A stretch of 64,000 bases of DNA from Ostrinia nubilalis (Eukaryota; Arthropoda; Insecta; Lepidoptera; Crambidae): the NCBI RefSeq assembly GCF_963855985.1, contig NC_087119.1, positions 2,272,001-2,336,000 on the forward strand. Reading direction: 5' to 3'. Positions 1 through 11,787 of this stretch are shown here, piece after piece. Each line of letters starts with the position of its first letter. The stretch's first letter is position 1. The position numbers were made by a program, and so were the translations under genes. The notes beneath the pieces are model-generated. The model had not been told where the DNA came from. It did no database searches and saw only the letters and a list, made by a program, of their open reading frames with translations.

Positions 1-1833
1 TAATGAAGAAAAGGCTAAGATATTCGTAAATAACTAAAATAAGTGTAATTTTTCTGCTTTGGTTATTGTGTGGTTTTCCTGCAATTGATAGTGCAATATA
101 AATAAAAATTACCAAAATACGAAATCACAATTCTAAGTAGTCCAGTCTTTAATGCATAAAAATAAGAAAGAAAAGAGTAAATGAACTCAAAATGAACTGA
201 CTAGTGACTGTTCAGAATCGGGCTCTGACCCATCTACCCTCAGCCATTGTGTCGGATTATGGCCTAAGGAACTCCCTCGAATCAACCCTTCGAAAGGGTG
301 CACGTTATCTCTAAAAAGCCATGATGACACAACACTTACTCATCATGACCTAGTGAGGGTTGAAGATTTCTTTTGGAGAAAGTTCTGTTTTCCTTTTCGA
401 TAATTATGAGGCCGGCACACAAAGGCAAATTTTATTCCTGCTGTACTACTAAGCGTTACATTGATTGACAAGGTGACATTAAAAGTGCTTCTTCTCAGCA
501 CTAGTCCATTTAATTTAAAGCCTATTTGCAGAAAACTACGAGCACTACTCTTTGTTGAAAAATCACACCAATTACAACTGCCAAAGTACCTATTTAACTT
601 AATTTTCCGATGCCTGATCCTGCCTCTGTCTTTTACAAAATGTTACCCATATTGGACATGACGTGGAAACAGAATGCATTGATCTCTGCGCCGAACATTG
701 CAATTTTACTACACGAAAAATTGGATAAGTATGTTAACACATACTCATCCAATTTTGATTTTTTTGGGTGGTGGTTTCCAGCTTGTGGAACAGATAGGTT
801 AAACATTTAGGGATGACCACTTTAGAAAAAGACGTGTTCAATATTTTAGGATGCTTGGTGAGCAAGAACTGAAAATCAGTATTCTGCTCTTCTAGAAGTA
901 CTTAGTCAATACTTGCACTTGGCTTTTGCATAGCTGCGGCAAACATGAAACGTAATAGAAGCCAGATGAAGACAGTAATGCTGTTGTTTGTTGTTATTTT
1001 ATTTCTTATTATTATTATCCTTATTTTATTTTTGTTTTTGCTTTGTTATTCCTTCTTTTCATTTATATTTGTTTATTCACGTGTGTCATATTTCTTATCT
1101 ACGTTATATTTCTTAAAAATTCTCGATTACAAGGACTACGAGTAAAGCTCATGGTGCACGTATAGTACATGAATGATTTTTTTAGCATCAATCTAGACTT
1201 TTTTTAAACTTTTACGCGGTTAGTAAAAATATAGTCGCAATTCAATAATAGTATTTGAAGCTTCAAATATTAAAGCGTTTATTTTTAATGTACCCTAGCT
1301 ACTGAAATAATTTTAATCAAAACCCCGTGAAAACGTGTATTGACAGAAAAATATAGAATCAGCGATTTATATCAAAATATTTTACTCGCGATCGCGGATA
1401 ACCGCTGTCGAACCGAAAAATCGGAAATGTTGGTTGAATTCAAAATACATTATGCTGATGCATCAATGTAGCCGTGGGGTAATCAGATTCAGCACGAAGG
1501 TGGAGTTTTGCAGGATGCATGTGTCATTTTTGAGTCCATGGATGTCCGGATAAATTTTAAAGTGTCAAGCAATAAAGGCCTTTCCGTCCGGAGTACTTTG
1601 ATGGACGACGATGGACCTTTGATTTCGTTAACTGTGCAGCTTTTACCTGAATGCATCTTTTTACTTTTAATTTGTTTATTGGCTTCGTTCCTATTAACCT
1701 ACCTGCCGACTAAAAGTCTTAAAAAGTTACTTTCTGCAAATAGGTTTTTAAAAGCGCTTTTACTACTGACATGCTTTCAACGAGGCAAATGATTTCATTT
1801 CGATAATCTCGTTATTTTTTGGTGCAATATATA
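1..1833. other. No recognised feature
   Basis: AT-rich sequence. Open frames are short (66-94 codons) and none shows a recognisable domain or splice context. The 94-codon frame ending at 1792 is rich in Leu and Phe, as expected from T-rich DNA, and is not convincing as a gene. Confidence 0.5.
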
Positions 1834-3073
1834 CAGGGTGTTACTTTGCATTCTTGCCATATTTACAGAGGTTACTATATTACTGATACTGAACACAAAT
1901 CCGTAAAAAAATAATGCCCGAAAAAATTTTTTTTAATCTTGAGTATTTTATTTTATCGACAATCTGTTAAACACATCACTAATTATCGTAACGCATGCAC
2001 ATCACTTGTTGGCGATGGCGATGAAGACTTTTTTACTTTTTATTGTATTTTTAAATATCTATTGCAATCTATTGTCTTTAAAATGTCTTTTTGACACTTG
2101 TAAAAAACTGAAAAATCCATCAATCACAAATCACGTTATTAAATAATACAAAAATGTCTGAAGTGTGTTCAAACAACGAATAATTTAATCAAAATGGTGC
2201 TTGGAGTGTCTGCAAGACGTCTTAGACGAAATGCTTGATGACGTACCCTTATCGTTACACCAAATGCTCTACTACCAGCAGGATGGTGCTCCCCCACAAT
2301 AAGGACGTCAAGTGCGCGAATAATACGTTTGGTGAACAGTGGATTGGACGAGTAGTCCAGTAGCTTGGCCACCACGATCCTCGGACCTGACACAAATGGA
2401 TTTTTGGAGTGACTTGAAACGACTGGTATGCGCAGAAGAGATAAACAGTGTAAACGAGTTACATGAAAGGATTGTTTTAGTGAAACTGTGAGACAAAACG
2501 TTTATGTGTCGCGAAAACTAAAGCGAAAAACCTACGCTTCGCCGTGCTAGACAGTGCCTTCATCAGAAAGGAGGACACTTTGAACACTTGCTTCGCAGTA
2601 CGTAAACTTTGTAAGTAGGAACTTATAAATAAATGATTAATTGTGAATAAGGTGATTTCATTTCATACTTAATTTATTAATTTGTAAAAATAGGGTACAA
2701 TGTTAAAATTAATTAAAACCCTAATAATTATTACGTATTTTTGACGGTCCTAAGCCCGTAAAGTAGAAAGGAAAATCTGAAATCAACTGAAGAGTATTTT
2801 AAAATAATTATTATGACTGGATAAAAAGGCTGGTACCCAGAGCCATAAAACAACAGATTATTAAGAACTAGGCCACGCCCACTAGGTTTATTCCACTTGC
2901 ACCTGTAGAACGTGCGAGACAAAATGGGTTTATTCCAATTTGTACTGAAAAACCAAATTTACTAAAATCTTAGTGTACTTTCTTTATGGGAGTCTCTTGT
3001 TTATCTTAAATAATAGGTATTGTTCCCTACTTTTATGTCTGTGAATATGGCAAGAATGCAAAGTAACACGGTG
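1834..3073 (+). mobile_element. Degraded mariner-like DNA transposon
   Basis: The two ends are inverted copies of each other over about 30 bp. The left end reads CAGGGTGTTACTTTGCATTC and the right end, on the minus strand, reads CACCGTGTTACTTTGCATTC. A TA dinucleotide lies immediately outside each end (1832-1833 and 3074-3075), as expected for the IS630/Tc1/mariner superfamily. The length of 1240 bp suits a mariner. The interior carries a broken transposase with DDD-type motifs (separate entry). The second half (about 2680-2990) is AT-rich and may hold a further small insertion. The end sequence resembles that of the MITE at 16885-17280, so the two may belong to related families. Confidence 0.75.
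2195..2491 (+). pseudogene. Mariner-family transposase remnant
   Basis: In shifting forward frames the DNA encodes QQDGAPP, then WPPRSSDLTQMDFW, then a tail of about 30 residues ending at a stop at 2489-2491. These correspond to the second and third catalytic aspartates of a mariner-type transposase, roughly 33-34 residues apart, as in DD34D enzymes. At least one stop follows QQDGAPPQ, another lies near the mid-point, and the frame shifts before the second motif, so no functional enzyme is made. The N-terminal half with the helix-turn-helix and first Asp is not visible. The fragment sits inside a TA-flanked pair of inverted ends. Confidence 0.7.
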
Positions 3074-3152
3074 TATAATAACTGTTACTTTTTGAACAAA
3101 CTTGTAAGCAACAGTGTGCATCACTGCACCAGAGTCACTTGCATTGTGAATA

Positions 3153-3413
3153 CAGGGTGTTTGGTAAATGGCTATATGAGCCGACACTAGCCCATGTTAA
3201 CATGGTTATATAAATGGTATGGTGAAGTCAGAAAATTGATATCTTCATTTTAATTATTTTATTTTTCATACAAATCGGATTTTATAAAATTTATTTTGTA
3301 TGAAAATTTAAAAAAATAAAATGATATCAAATTTCTGACTTCGCCATACCATTTATATGCCCATGTTAACATGGGCTAGTGTCGGCTCATATACCCATTT
3401 ACCTAACACCCTG
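3153..3413. mobile_element. Palindromic MITE, 261 bp, TA-flanked
   Basis: The left end (CAGGGTGTTTGGTAAATGGC) and the right end (to ACACCCTG) are inverted copies that pair over about 80 bp, including the motif GCCCATGTTAACATGG on both sides. TA dinucleotides flank it at 3151-3152 and 3414-3415. There is no coding capacity. The outermost CAGGGTG is shared with the elements at 1834, 16885 and 23264, which suggests mobilisation by a related mariner-type transposase. Confidence 0.75.
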
Positions 3414-3629
3414 TATACTCGTATATAATACGATTGGTTGCATACGCTACAGCAGCGATAAACGGTGTAAGGCGAAGATTATGAGTGGCGTCCGTGACGC
3501 GATAAACGTGGTATAAGGCTTCAATAAGTGGAAAAATATAAATTCACTGGCATTTCAAAGTGCCTAGGATAGAATGGGATTATTTAGTACAATATAATAA
3601 AATCGTATCTTTATCTTAAGTATCATCTA

Positions 3630-3815
3630 TCTATATCTGTTAAAGCGAAAGGTCACTGACTGACTGACTTATCACGAAATCTCAGAAACTACAAGTGCTA
3701 GGAGTCTCAAATTTTGCATTAGAATCCTTTTAGAACGTAGGTGCTCACTAAAATGGGATTTTATGAAACTCCACCTTTAAAGGGGTAAAACAGAATCCAC
3801 GCGTACGAACTTTTA
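3630..3815 (+). repeat. Dispersed repeat fragment (TGACTGACTGAC / ACGCGTACGAA type)
   Basis: Contains a TGACTGACTGAC run, then text like CTCAGAAACTACAAGTGCTAG, then ACTCCACC..AAAGGGGTAAAACAG..TCCACGCGTACGAA. The same arrangement recurs at 29955-30187 and 47820-48405, where it ends in GAAGTCGCGGGCGGCCGCTAG. It is a widespread lepidopteran repeat whose class I cannot assign. Confidence 0.55.
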
Positions 3816-3916
3816 ACTTAGAACTCAAGTATACTTACAACTTGATAAGAATAATCACAAACGTGTGTATCGTGTGTACCAACGCGCACTCACTTTAACA
3901 GTCAATATCAAGTTTT

Positions 3917-4000
3917 TCATTGTTTTTGGACCTCAAGCAAATAAGGTTAAAAAATGGTGGGAACTACATACCCGCTGCCGTAGAACTAGGATCTGTGAAC
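3917..4000 (+). repeat. Short dispersed repeat, pair with 14890-14972
   Basis: Shares an imperfect ~80-bp block with 14890-14972: GACCT.AAG, then AGGGTTAAAAA-like text, then TGGTGGGAA.TA.AT.CCC. The 84-codon open frame across it (3920-4174) has no recognised domain and is probably not a gene. Confidence 0.4.
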
Positions 4001-4174
4001 ACTCGCCTAAAAACAAACGGCAATCACGGAAAAAATTGTGGTGAACGCTTTCACATTGTCATAGATCACCCAGTTTCACGCCCAGTTCTAAGCTCCGAAC
4101 ATGCGTTAGTCCTGTATAATTATGACCGACTGCGCCAGAAGGAGGGTTATGTTTTTGAGTTTACATCCAAGTAG

Positions 4175-4871
4175 AAGATTTAGTTATTGCGAACACCGAA
4201 ATTTAAATATTTATTATTGCGAACACTCAAATTTAAATATTTACAGGCTCTTTCTTATATTAACCTAAGCTGTTTTGTATCTGTTTGATATATTTAACTA
4301 TATTACGATGGGAACATAACAGTACACCCCTAGAAGTGTTAATGTTTGAAAAAAAAACATAATTATTATATTATTATGGTTGTAAATTAATTAAAATACC
4401 AAATGAGACGCAGGTAAAGGGCGTACATTTAAAAACCCATTAATAATAATTGGAAAACAAGTCGTCTTTTACCAATACGATTTTAAGAATAGATTTTAAA
4501 CAAATCAATATTACCTAAAATATGACCTACTTACCTGTATTTCATTGAATAAAAAATTACAGCCTAACTACAAGGAAGTGAGTGAACCAACTGTACCTCT
4601 CCCTGTTGTCCCAGTCCTTGTACTTGACGTAACAGCCGTGACCTTGGCTCTGCGCGGCTTACGTCAAACGATCTTGGCCTTAGATTAGCTCTTACATTTA
4701 GAACGCGGATTGTTCATATTTAACGCGTTGACGTATTAACCGTGTTTACTCGACGTTATAAAACATGGCGTAATAACCCTCATTTCCCGCTTGTGTGACC
4801 TTCAATAACTCAAAATTTAAAGGTAGAGTAGGTAATTCTTTACGAGATTTTCTTATTTTCTCAGCGTTTGT
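4175..4871. other. No recognised feature
   Basis: AT-rich sequence with two ATTTAAATATTTA-like repeats near 4200-4245. No convincing gene or element ends. Confidence 0.4.
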
Positions 4872-4952
4872 AATGAGGAGATCCGTAAACGAACTAAAGT
4901 CGCAGACACAGCCCGACGGATTAGCGAGCTGAAGTGGCAATAGGCAGATCAC
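4872..4952 (+). pseudogene. RTE-type LINE reverse-transcriptase C-terminal fragment
   Basis: Reads NEEIRKRTKVADTARRISEL, then KWQ, a stop, and ADH. This is the segment just upstream of the terminal domain in lepidopteran RTE-clade pol proteins; compare 31591-31973, which reads NEKIRRRTRVTDIARRIAKI. The stop replaces the Trp expected in QWAGH. The fragment ends where a palindromic MITE begins. Confidence 0.65.
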
Positions 4953-5100
4953 CAACGCGTGCAAATCGCCCTCGCCGGCGCGATCATAGGCCAATGACAG
5001 GTCGCGCGAAATGTCATGGGTCGCGCGAACTGTCATGGGTCGTGCGACCTGTCGTTGGCCTACCATCGCCAGCTGGCGATCTGCACGCATTGACCTGTGG
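4953..5100. mobile_element. GC-rich palindromic MITE
   Basis: Inverted ends ACGCGTGCAAATCGCC..CGCCGG and GCCAGCTGGCGATCTGCACGC. The core has a tandem ~21-bp motif of the form GTCGCGCGA.(A/C)TGTCATGG. The ends resemble the MITE at 13631-13764 (CAACGCGT.CAGAT). It abuts an RTE fragment, suggesting insertion into that LINE relic. Confidence 0.55.
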
Positions 5101-5746
5101 TTAAAGCATAATATGGTGCAACTTGCCTTCGTTTAAACGTTATGTTTAACGTGTTCAAGGACTGGCCGTATTTGCTCAGCGCCTTATGTAACTGGCCTGA
5201 CTCATAGTGGAGATATCGAGCTGAAGTCTGTGTATATTGTAGAGACGTAGTAACATAATAAATTGTATTTATTAGAAATAGTTGCTTAACAGAATGAAGT
5301 ACCGCTGTTCGACTTCTTGTGGACACAGTACCTTTATAGTACTTACTAAACAGTAGCTATTATTATAGTTAATTGATAATTTATTTTGGTTTAACAAATC
5401 AAGCAGAGAGCTCTTCAAACTACAATGGAATAGTAAAGCAATCATTTTTCCAACAAATAATGTAAGTCTAAATGTTTGTCTGTTACCTTCTTTGTACTTT
5501 ATAGCCCAATAAGTATTGGTGTAAATAAAAAATATATTTTGCAAATTGCTGTTCATCTTAAAGAGTCACCAAAGATACTTAAAAAACCTATCAAAAGAAA
5601 AATCCAGATGATAATAAATTGCATTTTAATTTCCAAAAATCCACTGCACTGAAAACTTCTCGTAAAGCCTTTCTCTCGCAACAATTACTGTGAGTAACAA
5701 AATAATTATTTATCCCGCATGTAAAATAACGTTACGTAAAAATAAG
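5101..5746. other. No recognised feature
   Basis: Minus-strand open frames of 88-114 codons cross this stretch and the MITE but show no domain signature. I see no gene. Confidence 0.4.
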
Positions 5747-5828
5747 GACCGTTCATTGTGGAAAACCTTGGAGGCCTGGGAGGCCTTTGTCCAGCAGTGG
5801 ACGTCATTTGGCTGTAACGAACGAAAAT
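5747..5828 (+). mobile_element. RTE-type LINE 3' end, 5'-truncated
   Basis: Encodes SLWKTL-like residues followed by EAFVQQWTSFG and then ACGAACGAAA, the typical C-terminus and tail of the ACGA-tailed RTE subfamily seen at 31591-31973 and 62059-62225. Only the last ~80 bp is present, as expected for incomplete reverse transcription. Confidence 0.7.
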
Positions 5829-6564
5829 AACGTAGCTTCATTTAAACGGCTGAGTTAAAACAAAAAAGCATTAATCTCCTCTTAATTGTTTTTCAAGATC
5901 TATTTCCTCTTGCACTACACAGAAAAACTTCTATCCGAGCAAGCAAGGGTAGTGCCTGTTCTAAATCCTTTTAGTTGTGACAGCGCGCACTTAACTAAGT
6001 ATTTGTTACTAAGTTTGTCTTTACTCTTAAATTAACGTCAATATTTTGGCCTCTAGTTATAAATTAGGTAACTATGTTAAAACAATTAACTAATGTTGTA
6101 ATGAACTGAACAAATAATTGATTGAGAACTGAGCAATAATTTGAGCTGGGATTCATACAAAATATTAAAACGCTTAAAATACCGACAACCTTTATTTTCT
6201 ACATTTTATAATGAGGAAAGATTCGATGGTTTATAATGAATAAGCTCCGATTGTGGTACTTCAGTGTACAGTGTATCGACCCCTTTACTTTGGACCACTA
6301 TTTACGCCACACCATGTATATTTGATTTGTGTAAATAAGCCTTATACGAGTACTATTTCAGTACTTGTAAATCCTGCATTATTAGAATAAACTTTTGCAG
6401 TCGAGTATCAATGTAATTTTGCCTGATGAATCGCAGGTTGTCCTTATTCCGTAAACAGTGCCTACTGTGTAAAGCCACATGTAGTGACACCTTTAATCTC
6501 CCCACAATTCTCAAGCTTTGGGGTTCAAATAACATTTCATATATTTCCCGTTTCTGCAACATTT
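5829..6564. other. No recognised feature
   Basis: AT-rich sequence without a recognisable gene or element boundary. Confidence 0.4.
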
Positions 6565-6720
6565 TTTTTACTGATCTGCCCCTATTGGCTGTAGGGTGAT
6601 GTTATATGGCCTAAAGCCTTCCTCGATAAATGGGCTATCTAACACAAACATATTTTTTTCAAATCGGACCAGTAGTTCTTAAACAAATTAGTAAAGATTT
6701 TCGTTTGAGTTTAGAAGATA
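6565..6720 (-). repeat. Dispersed repeat fragment, shared with 28690-28912
   Basis: On the minus strand this reads AGGAACTACTGGTCCGATTTG-like text, then TAGATAGCCCATTTATCGAGG, then CATCACCCTACAGCCAATAG. The same order occurs on the plus strand at 28690-28912, where it ends in TACGAAGTCGCGGGCACAGC. The class is uncertain. Confidence 0.55.
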
Positions 6721-8335
6721 GATAGGTAATTTAAATCTAGCATTTCTATTGCAAAAACTATTGCATCACAGTTTGAATGCTTCCCCCGTATCACAAAAAG
6801 ACTAAAAGAAAGAAGGAAATATTTAGTACACCGTACATATTTGTGTAATGATTTTAGAATTTATATTGTATTTTATACGATTATTGGTTACTTTTAAATA
6901 GTTATTGCAACAATTTTAGTATTTGTATTGTATTTTAGAAGAACCCAAAAACCCATTATTAAATTAAAATACTTTATTTAATTACTTCCTAGGCATTTTG
7001 CAGACATTAGAATGATTTTAGAATCTATTTTGTATTAAATCCAATTATTTCATATTTATTATTTAATTTAATTATTTTAGATTTTTATTGTATACAATTT
7101 AGTATTTTAAAAATTAAGAAAACGGCTAATTATGAAATAAGTATTGCATTTGACTAGTTCCGGAGCATGCCGTCGATAAGTCGTTTTGAACCGGTCGACT
7201 TTCACTGATGGAAGGGGAAGTTACCTTATCGCTGGCATGCCGCTGGACAGTCAGTTCGATTTGAGCGTTCAAAGCAAGAGGTACTATTAAGATGACGTCG
7301 GAATTGTGTAAATCAGTGGTGCTGAAATACAAGTTAGAACAACCTACAAGAGTGTTTCATTTCATTTGTAGTATGATTTTCATACTCAGTCACGAATCCC
7401 TTCACAGTTAACTTTTCTCGTATAGCCACTTTAAGGTTCAATATCCAGTTAAACCGCTGCACAGGCTAGAACTCATGCTTGAGTTTGGATCGAGTTTCAA
7501 ACGTAGTTAGGTACACAACGATAGGTTCACAGGTACAGTCAGGGCTATCTAACTTATTTAGTTTTCGTGTAGTAGTTATGTGTAGCTTTATTTAGGGTTG
7601 ATAATAGGATGCGTATAAGGTCTTTTCAAAAGCCTAATGGCTAACAAAAAAATTACTATAAGCGTCATGATATTTAAGCGACTTTAGCAGCGCGACAAAC
7701 GCGCGACGGAAGCGCTGTGGATAATTTCATTATGACAGCAGATGCCTGCCTCCACATTATAAAAACACCGCTGCCACGCTGCTGTCGCGCTTCTGACGTC
7801 CTAATGTGAAAGCGATCTTACTTTTTACCCAGACCCCGCGGCCCCTAAGGGGGTTAAAAAGTGAAACTTTGGGAACCAGCGGCAAGGTCTAATCTTTGTA
7901 GGAGGCGTCGAAATAACTGTCGCTTTGTTCAGTGGCGGGGCGTCTGTCATTGTCATATTCCTGTCACGAGACTTGGTGACTTGTCACTCGACGTCTCAGT
8001 GCTGTTACTCGATTTACAACCTACAGCCGTGGACATAAGACTTTGGAATGGTTTTGGTACCGAATCTCGTCGTCACGCAGGAGAAAATTGCAACTTTCTA
8101 TCAATGTACGCCATAGACACAGTATAATAAAGATATACCTATTTTTATGTCGTGCGGTCCACACAGCCAACACAAGCTTATGACCGCAGTCTTTGGAGGA
8201 ACACTATGTGGTCCCGATCTTCCATCATCAATGAGGGACCGAGGAAGAAGAATGATTTGTAGGAACTAAATATCTGTACTTTTTACCCATCTCCTGCCAC
8301 TTAATATTTTTGGAGATGTTCGTACTTACTCGTCC
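6721..8335. other. Unclassified AT-rich stretch
   Basis: About 6840-7110 consists of degenerate repeats of TTTTAGAAT.TATTTTGTATT-like units. Around 7670-7800 GC-richer bits (GCGACTTTAGCAGCGCGACA) suggest another small MITE, but its ends could not be fixed. The 88-codon frame at 7861-8127 has no recognised domain. Confidence 0.35.
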
Positions 8336-8399
8336 TCGTTCGTTTCAACCGAAAGACGTCCACTGCTGGACAAAGGCCTACCCCAAGGTTTTCCACAAT
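8336..8399 (-). mobile_element. RTE-type LINE 3' end, 5'-truncated
   Basis: On the minus strand it reads GTGGAAAACCTTGGGGTAGG, CCTTTGTCCAGCAGTGGACG and then CGTTCG-like tail sequence, matching the ACGA-tailed RTE subfamily. About 65 bp remains. Confidence 0.65.
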
Positions 8400-8734
8400 A
8401 CCACACAAAAAAGGATGTTTTACCTACCTATTTAGTCTTAAATATTTAACAACGACACCAAATGCTTTTGGTGGCAGTCTAAATTCTCACTACATTGATT
8501 TTTATTTCACCACAGTAAGCTCGGGTAAAAACAGTTCATTTTTCACCTTGTCATAGGCGGTTTTGGTTTGACGACAATATTGACACATTGGTTTATATGG
8601 CTGAATTTTAAAAGGACAAGTTTTACGGTTAGCTAGTTATAACAAAAAGGAGAATGTAGCAAAACGTATTGTGAATATAATGTGGGTAAGTAAATAGTAA
8701 GATTTAATGTTAAAATATTTAAGGCTGAATTTTT

Positions 8735-8840
8735 TTAACAAAAGAATAAACTTGTCATTTTGACATAATTTCCCATACTGTAACTGTCAATGTGCCAAAC
8801 TTATTCTCCAGTTAAAGTTATCCGACAGTTGAAAAATCAG
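8735..8840 (-). repeat. Dispersed repeat copy, pair with 29128-29225
   Basis: The reverse complement shares TCGGATAACTTT..CTG, AATAAGTTTGGCACATTGAC and AGTATGGGAAAT.ATGTCAAAAT with 29128-29225. The shared block is nearly 100 bp and non-coding, probably a MITE core. Confidence 0.6.
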
Positions 8841-9065
8841 TCCTTATTATACACGTACCATTAACCTGTGGTTAACTAAATTAAAAACAACTGAACAAGC
8901 CGTTATTACTAGTACCATCAGTAAAAAGTTTACGCATTAACACAAGTTTAATTTTTATGGAGATCAAGGCACCTGACTTGTACCTTGCCTGCAAATAAGT
9001 AAGTACCTATTTGACAATGTCAAGTGAGAGGCAGTCTACGATGCAGTTTAAATAACATGTTTCCT

Positions 9066-9247
9066 TTTAGCCTAGACGCAGACCATCGATTTTTCGCCGG
9101 CCGATAGTTTAGTCGGGCAGTTGATCAGTATGTGCATGTATGGAAGTGCGCACATTACGCCGATTCGATTTGGCCGATTCTTCATAAAATTTAAAATCGG
9201 GCACAACTATCGGCCACCTAAAAATCGATGGTCTGCGCCTAGTCTTA
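9066..9247. mobile_element. Palindromic MITE, ~180 bp
   Basis: Left end TTAGCCTAGACGCAGACCAT and right end ATGGTCTGCGCCTAGTCTTA are inverted copies. Pairing continues through CGATTTTT and GGCCGATAGTT to about 45 bp per arm. No coding capacity. Confidence 0.7.
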
Positions 9248-10240
9248 GGAAATAAACAGAATCACACTAAAGTTGTAGGAGCCTAGACCTATCTATAGAC
9301 AGATTGCAATCACTATCCCAGGCAGCCAGGTTGTGGTTTACAGAGTATCGTATTTATCAAACTGTTGCTCGTTCCCCCGCCAGTCACAATGACTGTGCGA
9401 AATCCAGCCTCAACTCACCTTGTCCGGATAAAGGATTGAGGCTTTCATTCCCGGGTTCGGTTCCGAGATGGGACACTCAAAGCATTGAATTTGTGTTCCG
9501 GGTAAAGTTGGGATATTGCTAGCTTTGGGAAACTGACGAGTAGTGGCAATTTTAATCTTCGGGATGAGGATGAAAGAGGCAATTGGACGGTATAGATATA
9601 AATTTTGATTTACAGAGTAAAACCACAGAAGCAAACCTGAGAATTGTGACAGTTTAGCCGTCCAAAGATTGCGTTGCTAAACTATGGAAATAATTAAGGC
9701 AAATGTGTTAGTCCGCCTTGTTTGGATAAAATAATGTTGCTGTTCATTTTCTTTGAGAGTAAAGTGATGGATGACTGATTACAGTTAAAATGGTTTTAAA
9801 CCGACTCCTATGTGTTGGTGTGTCACAAAGATTTGTGATAAAAAGAATTCGAAAATTTCATTCACATTAATAATCCGAAAAAATCTCGCGCTAAATGAAG
9901 TGTAAAATTGAAACTACCACCTTCACGTATTTAAATGGACGGAGTAATTATCTGATATGAAACCACATTAATATTTAAAACTTTTTAATATTTGAAGAAT
10001 GGAAATACTATATCATTTTCATATTTATGATGATACTTCTTTGTTAATGTTTGTTCTATTTTAGTTGATAATGTAGGTATTCATGTTAAATGCTATAATG
10101 TTTACCTATTTAATTTTCTTGTAACTTACTGTGTTGGTAGGTACCTATAATGTGGATCAGAAATAATTCTGAAAGAATGTTTAAGAAAACAAGGAACAAC
10201 TTCTTTCCGAATGTATTTTACTAATATAAAAACGTAGGTA
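9248..10240. other. No recognised feature
   Basis: A GGGTTCGGTTCC sequence near 9450 loosely resembles a tRNA B box, but no A box or SINE structure is evident. The rest is AT-rich and unassigned. Confidence 0.35.
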
Positions 10241-11647
10241 GGGTAAACCAGAGAGTGATTGCCCACTGGTAGTGATTGCCCATTTTAAGAATAATATTGT
10301 CAGGTGCTGACTTTGAATCACTCTAGTTAGATTTGAATTTACTAAGTAGATGGCTCCGAGATCAATGTACAGTAGATTTAAAATTTACAATAGGAAACAC
10401 TATAAAAAAAACAGTTATGGCGGATTTTGTCAAGACGGGTGAAAATGTTACTCAAACAGGTAAAGACTTTAACAATTTTACTAAGGAATTACTTGCTTAG
10501 AGGTTAAATTTTTTTGCAAGTTATTTAATATTCAACTAATGGTGTATAGTCATGATGAAATTATAAGTGTTTTCTCCATTATCAATGAAAATAACTGATA
10601 AAATTTGATTTCTAACGGTCATTTTAACGGTGGGTAATCACTGCACGTAAATCTGTATATTTTTAGTTATTGCCCACCATCGTTTCAGTTATTGCCATAT
10701 TATGTTAATGTATAGTTATTGCCCAGGGCAATTATTATTAGAGTGTAGCCACCATGCAGTAGCAGTGTTTAAGTTGCTCATTGCTAGACTTGTTTTGCAA
10801 TTTACAGGCATAAATATTGAAATGGCTTTTAATGTTTCATTTTCAGTATGTCAAAGACTCCAAAAGTTCAATATAGCATAGAAAATTTGCAAAAAGCGAT
10901 CGAAGCTGTACAAGATGTATCCATCAATTTATCTACAAGATAAATTGCTGAAAAATATGGTTGGCTTGAAAAAAATTGATAAAAATTCAAACGCAAATAC
11001 TAAAAATGAAAATCCTACGTTAAATCTACTAGTGAAAATATTAATTTTAATTTTAAGGAAATAGATACAACTTTAGGGAAGAATAACCAACAGCTGATTG
11101 AACATTTTGAGCAACCACTTGAGCTGATATCAAAGAAGATAAAAAAATAAATACATATAAATTTCAAATTTTTGCGTCATCCATGTTTTGAAGTAGATGA
11201 TTCTGTCTCTACCGATTCTGACTCATAAACATCAGCTCAAGAAATATTTGATAATATAGTTAATAAGGCCAAACGCAATTTATTTTGAAATTTTGAAGAC
11301 TGTACTACTAGAATTTAAGTTTAATGTTTTGTTTTGTTTATTTAAAACCTATTTTGTCATTTTAAAATTGATTATTTTGTTTTAAGATACTGGGCAATTA
11401 CTGTGCTTTGATGTGGGCAATTAGTGTAAGTAATGGGCAATGACTGTACTTTTTGGAGGATTTTAAATTTATTTCAATATTTTCTAAGTTACGTAAGTTT
11501 TAACTAAAAACTGTTAATATTCTGTTCAACAGTTTATGGAGTTATAAGAAAAAAGTCATAAATGGTCGATAATTAAAATACTTTCTTTAATTTTTCATCT
11601 CAATGTGTTTGAAATCCTTAAGTGGGCAATAGCTATACGGTTTACCC
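10241..11647 (+). mobile_element. Pogo-like DNA transposon, internally decayed
   Basis: The inverted ends are GGGTAAACC on the left and GGTTTACCC on the right, each bordered by TA (10239-10240 and 11648-11649). The subterminal regions hold many copies of TTGCCCA: in direct orientation on the left (for example TGATTGCCCACT and TGATTGCCCATT) and inverted as TGGGCAAT on the right. Such arrays are typical of transposase-binding sites. A remnant of a Psq/CENP-B-type helix-turn-helix lies inside (separate entry), which points to the pogo/Tigger group of Tc1/mariner elements. At 1407 bp, with stops in the coding part, it cannot be autonomous. Confidence 0.65.
10848..10967 (+). pseudogene. Psq-type helix-turn-helix transposase N-terminus
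   Basis: An ATG at 10848 directly follows a T-rich stretch and CAG, as at a splice acceptor. The frame begins MSKTPKVQYSIENLQKAIEA and continues about 11 residues to a TAA at 10941, after which IAEKYG resumes in the same frame. The pattern (S.ENL..AI.AV then IAEKYG) fits the DNA-binding helix-turn-helix that starts pogo/Tigger-type transposases and Pipsqueak-like proteins. The DDE catalytic region is missing from the element. I infer a dead transposase exon; there is no sign of host domestication. Confidence 0.55.
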
Positions 11648-11787
11648 TACGTCATTTTAAAACGGTCTCTGAATTTTATTTTGATCGTGGTCTATTTATG
11701 GTAGACTCTCTGATAGTCAAATAGGTCAATTTTCTTTCTATAGCCATGCATCAGTGAACGTGGTGGACTTTTTTGCTAACACAAAAC

